Below, piece by piece: positions 34,786 to 42,061 of a DNA stretch of 42,061 nucleotides (positions are counted from its first letter, which is position 1; each line of letters begins with the position of its first letter). The DNA comes from an uncultured Flavobacteriaceae bacterium. GTDB lineage: Bacteria > Bacteroidota > Bacteroidia > Flavobacteriales > Flavobacteriaceae. Made by a program: the position numbers and the translations under genes. The stretch covers positions 1 through 42,061 of the forward strand of contig CALLVX010000026.1 of NCBI GenBank assembly GCA_938010765.1. Reading direction: 5' to 3'. The notes beneath the pieces are model-generated. The model ran no database searches, was not told the DNA's origin, and was given only the letters and a program-made list of their open reading frames with translations.

Positions 34786-35709
34786 ATGAAGATACCTATA
34801 CTTGTTTCGTTTATTCTTACGCTGGCTGTATCAGGGATTGGCATCTCTCAGGATGCGGTTATTCCGCTGTGGCCCAAAGACAAGATCCCGAATAGAATCA
34901 ACACCAGCGAACAAGAAATTCGGAAAACAGGCGATATCTTGATCGTTTCAAAAGTACAAGAACCCGGTATAGAAGTGTATTTGCCATCGAAATCGAATGC
35001 AACAGGCGAAGCAATGCTTATTTTTCCTGGAGGTGGCTATGGAATTCTGGCATATGACTGGGAAGGCAGTGATATTGCCAAATTTTTAAACGGAAAAGGA
35101 ATTGCCGGTATTGTTGTGAAGTATCGCCTTCCTTCGGATAATTCACAGAAAGAAAAACAATATGTGCCTTTGATAGACGCGCAAAGAGCGCTCCGAGTAG
35201 TGCGGGGAATGGCAAAGGAATTCAATATAAACCCAGATAGAATCGGGATTATTGGTTTTTCGGCGGGGGGGCACCTTGCCGCGTCTTTGGGAACCCATTA
35301 CAACGATACTCTATATGAGGCGCAAGATACCTATGATCGGTTAAGCGCCAAACCCGATTTTATGGCCTTGGGCTATCCCGTAATAACTTTCGGGGAGCCG
35401 AGTACGCATATGGGATCCCAGGTTAATTTGATAGGTGAAGAACCAAACGCGGACCTGGTCACTTATTTTTCGATCGAAAAACAGGTAACCGAAGATACCC
35501 CTCCGACGTTTTTATTTCATGCGACCGATGATGAGGCCGTACCGGTTGAAAATAGCTTACTCTTTTATAAGGCCCTAAAATCGAAAGGTGTTTCAGCTAC
35601 AATGCATATTTATCCTGAAGGTGGCCATGGGTTTTCACTCGCCACCAAAAACACTTACTTAAGAGGATGGACCGAGCGTATGTTCGAGTGGATCAACAGT
35701 TTAAAGTAG
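34786..35709 (+). CDS. Exported alpha/beta-hydrolase (carbohydrate-esterase-like)
   Basis: A 307-residue secreted enzyme (signal peptide 1-21, ending GIS). FPGGGYGILAYDWEG (80-94) forms the oxyanion region, GFSAGGHLAAS (157-167) holds nucleophile Ser159, TDDEAVP (247-253) the likely Asp249, and GGHGFS (279-284) His281. Homologues are often mislabelled as xylanases but act as acetyl- or feruloyl-type esterases on hemicellulose. Deacetylation of algal glycan fits the region, but no substrate is proven. It is monocistronic or follows the dipeptidase. Confidence 0.85.
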   Translation: MKIPILVSFILTLAVSGIGISQDAVIPLWPKDKIPNRINTSEQEIRKTGDILIVSKVQEPGIEVYLPSKSNATGEAMLIFPGGGYGILAYDWEGSDIAKFLNGKGIAGIVVKYRLPSDNSQKEKQYVPLIDAQRALRVVRGMAKEFNINPDRIGIIGFSAGGHLAASLGTHYNDTLYEAQDTYDRLSAKPDFMALGYPVITFGEPSTHMGSQVNLIGEEPNADLVTYFSIEKQVTEDTPPTFLFHATDDEAVPVENSLLFYKALKSKGVSATMHIYPEGGHGFSLATKNTYLRGWTERMFEWINSLK

Positions 35710-35801
35710 TATGGCACAGCCTAAAGGCAAATACGACGGTTTAACATAGAAATTGAGCATGCCATTTAGTTTTTATTTAATTTTAAAGTAAATCTTAGGG
35801 C

Positions 35802-36377
35802 ATGGACGCGTTACAACTTTTTTTTAAAGAATCCCATCATCTCTCGCAGGGGGATTTGAGCTATCTCGTAGACCACTTTGAAGAAGTATCGGTAACTAAG
35901 GGAACGGTGCTTTTTGAACAGGGGTCGATGGTAGATGCCGTTTATTTTGTTGGAGAAGGAGTAATGCATCGCTATAACTATGTCGAAGAAGGTGAGAAAA
36001 TAACGCTTGATTTACATGAAGGACCCTGCTTTTGCACCAATCTTGAAAGTTTTTTGGAAGGGAAAAAATCACAGGATTCCTGTGTAGCCCTTACAGATAC
36101 CACGCTGTATGTACTTCAAAAAGAAAAATACAACACCCTTGTGAATACAAACGTGAAGTGGAGCAATTTTGCAAAAGATATCATCGTAGAGAACTTGATG
36201 AAGATGTTGGATCAGTTAAAAACTATTTCCAACAAATCGATCGAGCAAAGGTATCTTGATCTATTAAAAAACAACCCCTTAATTATCCAAAACGCTTCGA
36301 TTGCGGTTATTGCCTCTTATTTGGGCACTTCTCGGGAAACACTACATCGTATTCGTAGAAAGAATATCCTCGTATAA
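35802..36377 (+). CDS. Crp/Fnr-family transcriptional regulator
   Basis: A 191-residue regulator. Residues about 20-115 form the cyclic-nucleotide-binding-like jelly roll (GTVLFEQGSMVDAVYFVGEG, 34-53), and the C-terminal helix-turn-helix (about 150-188) ends in ASYLGTSRETLHRIRRK. The effector is unknown; the usual cAMP-binding residues are not evident. A 16-bp palindrome resembling a Crp-type operator lies 39 nt after its stop, before the SRPBCC gene, so that gene may be a target. Confidence 0.9.
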   Translation: MDALQLFFKESHHLSQGDLSYLVDHFEEVSVTKGTVLFEQGSMVDAVYFVGEGVMHRYNYVEEGEKITLDLHEGPCFCTNLESFLEGKKSQDSCVALTDTTLYVLQKEKYNTLVNTNVKWSNFAKDIIVENLMKMLDQLKTISNKSIEQRYLDLLKNNPLIIQNASIAVIASYLGTSRETLHRIRRKNILV

Positions 36378-36415
36378 AGGTGCTTCCTATTTTTTATTTC
36401 TTAAAATTTTGTTAG

Positions 36416-36431
36416 TGTGTCATTTGACACA
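36416..36431. promoter_or_regulatory. Crp/Fnr-like 16-bp palindrome
   Basis: TGTGTCATTTGACACA is a perfect inverted repeat of 7-bp arms around TT. Its outer TGTG/CACA resemble Crp-family operators (TGTGA-N6-TCACA). It sits between the Crp/Fnr gene and the SRPBCC gene, 82 nt before the latter's start, a usual place for an activator site. Confidence 0.5.
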
Positions 36432-36512
36432 TTTGTTGGTTATAAAATTCAAGAACTTTCATCTTGAAAAAGACATACAGTCTTTGAGATTTCAACTATT
36501 AAAACCAGCACT

Positions 36513-36995
36513 ATGAGAACAGCATTTTTTGTGGGGAGCTTTTTTTTATCGGTCGTACTAATGGGCCAGATGGCAAGTTCAGAGAAGAATTATACAAAAG
36601 AAATTGAATTGACCGCATCGGTCGAGGATACCTGGAATTTACTCTCAGATGTTTCGAAGTGGAAGCAATGGGACAGTCATATCATAGATGCACGCCTAAA
36701 AGGGGCGTTTATTGATAAAGCACAAGGCAGCTTGGTGACCAACAATGCCAAAGTGGTAAACTTTTATATCATTGATTGGGAAGAAAAGAAGAGCTATACC
36801 CTACGTCACAAACTATCGTCGGGTACCCTTTACTTAAAACGTTCTGTGGAAGCTACCGATACCGGAAGTAAAATCATGGTCGGGGTATGGTGCAGTGGTC
36901 TTTCAAAGAAAAATTTCAAAAAGTATATGGGTACGGATTATGCTGTGGTGCTCGAAAAAGAATTACAAAGTGTAAAAGAACTACTTGAGAACTAG
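36513..36995 (+). CDS. SRPBCC-family (START-like) exported protein
   Basis: A 160-residue protein with a signal peptide (about 1-20, MRTAFFVGSF to MGQMA). The remainder has the SRPBCC/polyketide-cyclase pattern: the first strand KEIELTASVEDTWNLLSDVSKWKQWD is followed by beta strands and a long C-terminal helix. Such domains bind hydrophobic ligands and have no fixed reaction. Export is less common for the family. It lies downstream of a Crp/Fnr gene with a palindromic candidate operator between them. Confidence 0.75.
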   Translation: MRTAFFVGSFFLSVVLMGQMASSEKNYTKEIELTASVEDTWNLLSDVSKWKQWDSHIIDARLKGAFIDKAQGSLVTNNAKVVNFYIIDWEEKKSYTLRHKLSSGTLYLKRSVEATDTGSKIMVGVWCSGLSKKNFKKYMGTDYAVVLEKELQSVKELLEN

Positions 36996-37008
36996 TGGCT
37001 CTTAAAAT

Positions 37009-37045
37009 AAAAAGGCGCTTTGTAGCTACAAAGCGCCTTTTTTTA
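37009..37045. terminator. Bidirectional intrinsic terminator
   Basis: A perfect 30-bp palindrome (37011-37040), two 15-bp arms, AAAGGCGCTTTGTAG and its complement, with an A-rich run on the left and a T-run on the right. It sits between the convergent SRPBCC and GH17 genes and should stop both. Confidence 0.85.
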
Positions 37046-37072
37046 TGATTGGTCTAATAGCTTAAAACCGGC

Positions 37073-37981
37073 TTAAAATTTTATTTTTTCATTTTTATCC
37101 CAAAGCCCCCAATAGGCTCCCACGTCACCCTCATCCCCGGTTTTCCATGATTCGTCGAAAGAGGAAAAGTAAAAGATTTCTACCTTCTCTTTAGCACCCC
37201 ATATTTGGGTGTTGATAAAATATTTCATCGCATTTTCCGCTGATGAAAAGGCACCTTTGAAACCGCCGCCTTCACTTGGCCACCCTGTTTCGGTAATGAT
37301 TACTTTCTTTCCTTTTCCTGCGTCCTTGGCCTGTCCCAACATTGCCTGCATGTGATTGAGGGAATGTTCTATAGGACAGCCTTCCCAATAGGGATAGCAA
37401 TTTGAGAGTACTACATCGCAAGCATCTGTAATTCTAGGGCGTTGAGAGAATTCATAGTACGCATCTACATACCCTACCGTTGTATTTGGCAGTGCCTCTT
37501 TAACTCGGTGAATATAGGCGAGCAATTGCTCTTCGCTTAAATCACCTCGATACATCACCTCGTTACCGACTGCGGCAATATCAACATTCCCTTCTTTCCC
37601 AAGTGTGATCAAACCTTCAATTTCCTGTTCATTTAATTCCAAGTCATCTCCCAACCAGGCACCTACCATGGTCTTTAAGCCATTCGCATTTGCAATTCTA
37701 GGAATATGTTCATTTCCTTCGATACACGAAAATGATCGTACCCATTTCGTAAAGGGCTTTATGATCTTGATTCTTCTTCGTACTTGTTCTTCGGTAATGA
37801 TATCCCCTGGTCCTTGCCCATCTTCGTAGATGCTAAAACAAAGCCCATGCATTCCGTTTTCGAGTGTATCTCTCCACAGTTGTTCTAATTTCTCGTTGGG
37901 GTATTCCTTAAAATCTACTCCGGCATGGGTTGTATAGTTCGTATCCGGCAGTGAAAAATGATAGTCTTTTCGGTATGACAT
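37073..37981 (-). CDS. GH17 beta-1,3-glucanase-like enzyme, cytoplasmic
   Basis: A 302-residue GH17 barrel with no signal peptide. AAVGNEVMY (136-144) carries acid/base Glu141 and ITETGWPS (229-236) nucleophile Glu231. GH17 enzymes act on beta-1,3-glucans such as laminarin. The sequence matches the C-terminal half of the neighbouring MFS-GH17 protein at roughly half of its positions by eye, including MHGLCFS, AAVGNEV, VGYVDAYYEF and FYFSSFDESWK, so the two arose by duplication. It is encoded 39 nt after the fusion gene in the same operon. It should process imported oligosaccharides. Confidence 0.88.
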   Translation of the reverse strand: MSYRKDYHFSLPDTNYTTHAGVDFKEYPNEKLEQLWRDTLENGMHGLCFSIYEDGQGPGDIITEEQVRRRIKIIKPFTKWVRSFSCIEGNEHIPRIANANGLKTMVGAWLGDDLELNEQEIEGLITLGKEGNVDIAAVGNEVMYRGDLSEEQLLAYIHRVKEALPNTTVGYVDAYYEFSQRPRITDACDVVLSNCYPYWEGCPIEHSLNHMQAMLGQAKDAGKGKKVIITETGWPSEGGGFKGAFSSAENAMKYFINTQIWGAKEKVEIFYFSSFDESWKTGDEGDVGAYWGLWDKNEKIKF

Positions 37982-38020
37982 AGTTCGTTGTTCTCTTCTA
38001 TTCCAAAATTGGAAGTTACA

Positions 38021-40393
38021 TTATTCGTATTTGAAGTTTTCATCGGCATCCCATAGTCCCCAAGAGGTACCTGCCCAACCTTCTGAATGTATTTTCCAGG
38101 ACTCGTCAAAGGAAGAGAAGTAAAACAGCTCAACCTTTTCCTTTTCTGCCCATTGTTGTATTTTTATGTAATATTTTTTCATATTCTCGCTTGAAGGTAC
38201 GGCACCCTCCACTGGCTCGCCCTTGCTCGGCCATCCGGTCTCTGTAATCATAACCCTTTTGCCTGCAGCGGCGTCACTGGTTTTACGATACATTTCCTGC
38301 AGATAAAATCCAGCGGTACGGATATCGGAGCCTTCCCAGAAAGGGTAACAGTTTGCGAGAATAATGTCGCATTCGGCCGCTAAGGCGGGCCTGTTGATGA
38401 ATTCATAATATGCATCGACATAACCCACGGGAATATAGTTGGCTTCTTTTTTAACCCGTCGTATGTAGTCGATGATGATAGTTTCGCTCAGTTCATCTCG
38501 GTAGAGCACTTCGTTCCCTACAGCAGCAATATCGACCAACCCTTCCTTGATCAGCTTGATCAGTGCACCGATTTCGAGTTCATTTTCTTCTGTTACGTTG
38601 CTTAGCCAGGCACCTATCATGGTATTGAAGCCCATTTCTTTTGCGATGGCCGGAATTTTTTCATGCCCATTGGTACAGGAGAAAACACGTATCCATTGCG
38701 TATGTGGTTTCAAAACCAATAACCGTTTTCGTATTTGCTCCTCGGTAATGGTATCTCCGGGACCCTGACCGGGTGTATAGGCGCTAAAACATAGGCCATG
38801 CATTCCAGCTTTGAATACAGTCGAAAATTCGTTTTGTAGTGCTTCTTGTGATATGGGAGCAAAATCAACCTTCGAAGTGAAAAATTCAGGATATTTTTCC
38901 TTTAATTCTTGCTCAGATAGGCCATCCATATTTATTTCGGAGAGCAATTTCATTTTTGCATAGCCAGCGGGTTTTTGTCCTTTTCTCTTTTCTAATGCCT
39001 CACGAATTTCACCTGCACGTTGTTCTGTTATATTGTAATCACGCATCACGATCATGGCAATGACAGTTCCTATAATTGGAATTCCTGAAAAAGCCAATCG
39101 TAAGCCTTCAACGGCACCTTCAGGTTGAACGGGGGTACCTGAATCAAAACCTACAGTGGTCATAATAACACCACTCAAGCCTCCCGCTATGGCAAAACCA
39201 AATTTTACCATCAGCCAATAAATAGCTCCAAACGTACCTTCCCTTCTAAGACCTGTATTCAGTTCATCCAAGTCAATAACATCTGCCGTCATAGACATCA
39301 TCAATACGAAAAGACTTCCTATACCAAAGGAGAAAAAGGGCAAGGCAAATATGAACATATACGGCTTGCCTGGAATGAAGAGGAACCAAAGCATAACGTA
39401 CCCAACAATGGATATGCCCTGTGATACAAGAAAAGCCTTCTTTTTACCCATTTTTTTCGACATTCTTGTAACGATAGGAATCACGAAAAAAGTAGTTCCC
39501 AGGGCTCCTAAGCATCCAAAAAGTGTGGGCCAAACTCCTGCGGCACCTGCGTCACCCTCGAATAGATGATACACAATGATAAAGAACGAGAACGATGCAA
39601 TTGTCATAAAGGCATTGTAAACCAAGAAGGTGGCAATGCAGAGCTGTCTAAATGATTTCATAGTAAAGGCACTGGCAAAACCCGCCCCTATTTCTTTCAG
39701 GCTATTTCCGATGTATTTTATTTTTAGCGGCGAATAGTCTTCATTTAACGTTGATTCACTTTTAATGAATATACCGGGTACAATAGCACAGAGGGCAAAA
39801 ATAACGCCTACCCAAACGGCAAGTGTTCGGGTAGCGACTTCTGCAGATTCAAACCACTCCGGATCATACATGATTATCCAAAACCAAGGAGCAATGACCC
39901 AAGCCCACTGACCGATCCACTGGGCAGTTGCCATAATACTGGTTCGCTCATGAAAATCATTGCTCATTTCGTACCCCATGGCTACATAGGGCACACTAAA
40001 AATGGTAATCCCCAAGTAAAATATAAAGGACCAAATCATAAAGTAGGTGAAATTATAATCAACTCCGGCTCCCTTATAAAGTTGCCACATCATAATAAAT
40101 GCACCGCCCAAGACAATACCACCAAGAATCACATAAGGTCGTCGTCGTCCCCATCTAGATTTTGTATTATCCGATATATATCCCATTATAGGGTCGGTAA
40201 ATGAATCGAACAACCTTGGAAAAAAGTAAATTACCCCCCACATCCAGCCCGGAAAACCTAAGTCTTGTACTAAAACTACCATGAAAATCCCCAATGCTGC
40301 AGGAAACATTTGGTTGGCAAGCATACCAATTCCGAAAGCAACTTTTTGGCCAAACGGAACTTTCTCTGTTGCAGCCATTTTTATATCAGACAT
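38021..40393 (-). CDS. Fused GPH/MFS sugar transporter and GH17 glucanase
   Basis: A 790-residue fusion in one uninterrupted frame. Residues 1-455 form a 12-helix GPH-type (MelB-like) sugar:cation symporter: FDSFTDPIMGYISDN (62-76) keeps the two Asp (63, 67) that match MelB's sodium-site pair, RWGRRRPY (80-87) is the loop motif, and TADVIDLDE (369-377) the C-half motif. A linker (about 456-510, charged) leads to a full GH17 domain (about 511-790) with acid/base Glu628 (AAVGNEVLY) and nucleophile Glu718 (MITETGWPS). In a MelB-like topology both ends face the cytoplasm, so the glucanase would meet substrate as it enters. The gene sits between two other GH17 genes in one operon. A 5-bp inverted repeat AGTGG/CCACT lies in its leader. 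Confidence 0.9.
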   Translation of the reverse strand: MSDIKMAATEKVPFGQKVAFGIGMLANQMFPAALGIFMVVLVQDLGFPGWMWGVIYFFPRLFDSFTDPIMGYISDNTKSRWGRRRPYVILGGIVLGGAFIMMWQLYKGAGVDYNFTYFMIWSFIFYLGITIFSVPYVAMGYEMSNDFHERTSIMATAQWIGQWAWVIAPWFWIIMYDPEWFESAEVATRTLAVWVGVIFALCAIVPGIFIKSESTLNEDYSPLKIKYIGNSLKEIGAGFASAFTMKSFRQLCIATFLVYNAFMTIASFSFFIIVYHLFEGDAGAAGVWPTLFGCLGALGTTFFVIPIVTRMSKKMGKKKAFLVSQGISIVGYVMLWFLFIPGKPYMFIFALPFFSFGIGSLFVLMMSMTADVIDLDELNTGLRREGTFGAIYWLMVKFGFAIAGGLSGVIMTTVGFDSGTPVQPEGAVEGLRLAFSGIPIIGTVIAMIVMRDYNITEQRAGEIREALEKRKGQKPAGYAKMKLLSEINMDGLSEQELKEKYPEFFTSKVDFAPISQEALQNEFSTVFKAGMHGLCFSAYTPGQGPGDTITEEQIRKRLLVLKPHTQWIRVFSCTNGHEKIPAIAKEMGFNTMIGAWLSNVTEENELEIGALIKLIKEGLVDIAAVGNEVLYRDELSETIIIDYIRRVKKEANYIPVGYVDAYYEFINRPALAAECDIILANCYPFWEGSDIRTAGFYLQEMYRKTSDAAAGKRVMITETGWPSKGEPVEGAVPSSENMKKYYIKIQQWAEKEKVELFYFSSFDESWKIHSEGWAGTSWGLWDADENFKYE

Positions 40394-40464
40394 AATTTAG
40401 GTTTTTAGTTGGTTACTAGTGGATGTACCACTTATTTCATGTGTATGGTATGCGTTTTCATTGA

Positions 40465-41742
40465 TTATTTTAATGCGGGCGGCGCAAGTACTTCTTTGAT
40501 TAATTGAGTTTGATCACCCTCATAGGTCTTGGTAATTGGATGCCCATTTCTGGTAAGTCCTTTAAAGGCTTCCTGATCTACTAAATCCCATATAGCGTAT
40601 TTGGCCTGTCCATTTAGGGTAAACAGACCAAAATGATTTTCTGATCCTTTTGGGTTTGCAGCATCTTTCCATTGTTCATTGAACGCTTCGAAATAGAAAC
40701 AAGAAATGTTCGCTTCATTTGTCCACTCACGAATTAATTTGTGGTATACCCCTTCTTTGTATTCATCGGTGGCCCTTGAACCTTCCGCTCCATAAAATCC
40801 GTCAGAAACACTTGCCCAGCCTGTTTCTCCAATATGAATGGGCTTATTTACGCCTACACTTTTTACATAGTTGGTAACACTGTCATACTGCGCCTTTGCA
40901 AAATCAAGCGCGCGTAGCATGGCGGCATCCACTTTGCTAAGACTCGAATCTTTTTCTTCTTCTTTTGGACTGATCCAGAAGGCTGGGTTGTAATGCGTAT
41001 TGTGATAGGGGTAGGTGTGCATAGATATATAATCAACGGCCTTGATTAATTTTTCTAAGTTTTCATTGTGGTAGCTAGCTTCACCGCCACCCCAAGAGGC
41101 AAAATCATCGGAACTGGTAATCCAAAGGTTTTTTGGTAATTTTCCCGATTTTTTTAGGGCTTGCAAATGGTTTACCCATTTTAGGATAACTGCAGGTTGC
41201 ACATAGTAGCTTGTAGCCCATTTCACCATAGCTTCGTTCCCTACGGCGATGATTTTTACGATATCGGGATATTGGTTGGCGAGGGCGACAGCCCGATCTA
41301 TTTCGGCAGCGTTCGCTTCACTTTCCACATCATGGTCGGGAGTTTTATCTGTCCAAGCATTTTTACAATCTATCCAGGCGCCCAACATTACGTACATTTC
41401 AAAATTGGAATCTTCGCTTTTTAGCTCCCGTATTGCTTTTAATAGATTAGGTGCATGTTGTAGTTGCACGTTATAGGTGCGTAAAATACCGACACCCATT
41501 GCTGACAACAGTTTCAAATCGTCTTTAAGCTCTTCGATGGTCGGTTGAATGTCTCTTGAATTTTCGCGATATCCGCCATAGGAGATTGCCAAATAGTCCG
41601 GATTGCCTAAAATGTCTTTTGCACTTAGCGTTTTTACTTCTTTCACCGCAGTTGTTTTGTTTTCGGTTTTTGAATCGTCTTTACATGAGAAGGCCAGTAG
41701 CATCATAAAAATATACCCTCCCAATTTTACTAGATTTTTCAT
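40465..41742 (-). CDS. GH17-family lipoprotein
   Basis: A 425-residue exported lipoprotein (LAFSC, Cys20). ILRTYNVQLQ (86-95) and VMLGAWID (118-125) are early GH17 strands, AVGNEAMVKW (166-175) carries acid/base Glu170, and HIGETGWAS (303-311) nucleophile Glu306. It differs clearly from the two intracellular GH17 copies and has longer loops. As a surface or periplasmic enzyme it would trim beta-1,3-glucan to oligosaccharides for the fused transporter. It follows an incomplete gene by 7 nt and precedes the fusion gene by 71 nt, so the operon reads partial gene - GH17 - MFS/GH17 - GH17. Confidence 0.87.
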   Translation of the reverse strand: MKNLVKLGGYIFMMLLAFSCKDDSKTENKTTAVKEVKTLSAKDILGNPDYLAISYGGYRENSRDIQPTIEELKDDLKLLSAMGVGILRTYNVQLQHAPNLLKAIRELKSEDSNFEMYVMLGAWIDCKNAWTDKTPDHDVESEANAAEIDRAVALANQYPDIVKIIAVGNEAMVKWATSYYVQPAVILKWVNHLQALKKSGKLPKNLWITSSDDFASWGGGEASYHNENLEKLIKAVDYISMHTYPYHNTHYNPAFWISPKEEEKDSSLSKVDAAMLRALDFAKAQYDSVTNYVKSVGVNKPIHIGETGWASVSDGFYGAEGSRATDEYKEGVYHKLIREWTNEANISCFYFEAFNEQWKDAANPKGSENHFGLFTLNGQAKYAIWDLVDQEAFKGLTRNGHPITKTYEGDQTQLIKEVLAPPALK

Positions 41743-41749
41743 GTTTGTA

Positions 41750-42061
41750 CTATTTTTCTTGTTCGGTTGACCTGATGGATACGATGATCTGCGCTAGTTC
41801 ACCTGTGCGTTCAAAGAGCTTTTGACTTGTTTCCAAATCTAGTTGCAGGCCTTCTTGCTGAATCGGTGATTCGTTGTTGCACAGTACCGATATGCTTTCC
41901 TTTTCACTCAATTGGTACACAATGGGAACTTGGCAATACGTAAAACAAAGAGATCCCTTTTCCAAGGAAACAGATTTTGTATCACCTGCTATGCTGGTAT
42001 ACGTAAAGGTGGCCGTGCCTTTTAAGAATTCCGCTTTTCGCAATAAATGGGGTTCAAAGAC
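41750..42061 (-). CDS. C-terminal part of an unrecognised protein, cut by the window edge
   Basis: About 103 residues are visible and the frame stays open to the end of the window, reading VFEPHLLRKAEFLKG at the edge, so the start lies outside. The apparent internal start is only a TTG. The fragment alternates hydrophobic strands (GTATFTYTSI, GSLCFTYCQVPIVYQLSE), as in a beta-sandwich domain at the end of a larger enzyme. It is 7 nt upstream of the GH17 lipoprotein gene, so a carbohydrate-active enzyme such as a beta-glucan phosphorylase or another hydrolase is possible; I do not recognise the family. Confidence 0.6.
   Translation of the reverse strand, partial: VFEPHLLRKAEFLKGTATFTYTSIAGDTKSVSLEKGSLCFTYCQVPIVYQLSEKESISVLCNNESPIQQEGLQLDLETSQKLFERTGELAQIIVSIRSTEQEK

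Noticed and set aside
38001-38014. TTCCAAAATTGGAA inverted repeat in the gap before the stand-alone GH17 gene
   Set aside because: The arms are only 6 bp and AT-rich, easily expected by chance in this composition.
1-42061. Mobile elements, prophage, CRISPR or defence genes
   Set aside because: I looked for transposase motifs, spaced direct repeats, integrases and nuclease-helicase sets and saw none.

Overview
The window looks like a chromosomal segment of a marine, polysaccharide-degrading member of Bacteroidota, most likely family Flavobacteriaceae. The reasons are moderate-to-low GC, many short lipoprotein signals ending in a cysteine, few Shine-Dalgarno sequences, several exact matches to the Bacteroidota -7 promoter element TAnnTTTG, LytS/LytTR signalling, and a dense mix of glycoside hydrolases and sulfatases. 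I found no rRNA, tRNA, CRISPR array, insertion sequence or phage gene. There is also no SusC/SusD pair in the 42 kb, so outer-membrane glycan import must be encoded elsewhere.

Layout. (1) 1-3.1 kb: kdgK, eda and a membrane transporter on the + strand, the final steps of uronate (alginate or pectin) catabolism. (2) 3.1-6.7 kb, - strand: a PhyH-type dioxygenase, then a small exported set of YHYH protein, MORN-repeat lipoprotein and SCO copper-chaperone-like lipoprotein, plus an EF-hand lipoprotein. (3) 7.0-8.7 kb: a LytS/LytTR two-component pair. (4) 8.7-13.7 kb: a Tat-exported Gfo/Idh/MocA oxidoreductase, a sialate O-acetylesterase-like enzyme and a DUF255 thioredoxin-like lipoprotein. (5) 13.8-16.8 kb: a GH130 phosphorylase and an SSS sodium symporter, a mannoside uptake and phosphorolysis pair. 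(6) 17.0-24.1 kb, + strand: two AraC regulators, a second PhyH dioxygenase, a GMC dehydrogenase with its small subunit, and an exported protein made of two tandem sugar-isomerase barrels. I read this set as a possible periplasmic sugar oxidation / keto-sugar pathway. (7) 24.2-31.7 kb: a sulfatase, then a converging operon GH1 - sulfatase - GH26 - GT39-like. (8) 31.9-37.0 kb, + strand: DUF5060 lipoprotein, VanX-like dipeptidase, alpha/beta hydrolase, Crp/Fnr regulator and SRPBCC protein. (9) 37.1-42.06 kb, - strand: a beta-glucan (laminarin-type) operon with three GH17 enzymes, one of them fused to a GPH/MFS sugar transporter.

The most unusual objects are the MFS-GH17 fusion at 38021-40393, the tandem-duplicated barrel at 22493-24079 next to a GMC dehydrogenase with an Fe-S-like cysteine motif, and an Nramp-fold transporter at 1813-3087 that lacks the family's metal-binding residues and sits 4 nt after eda. 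Family assignments rest on motifs read by eye. Substrate assignments are inferences from family and neighbourhood.
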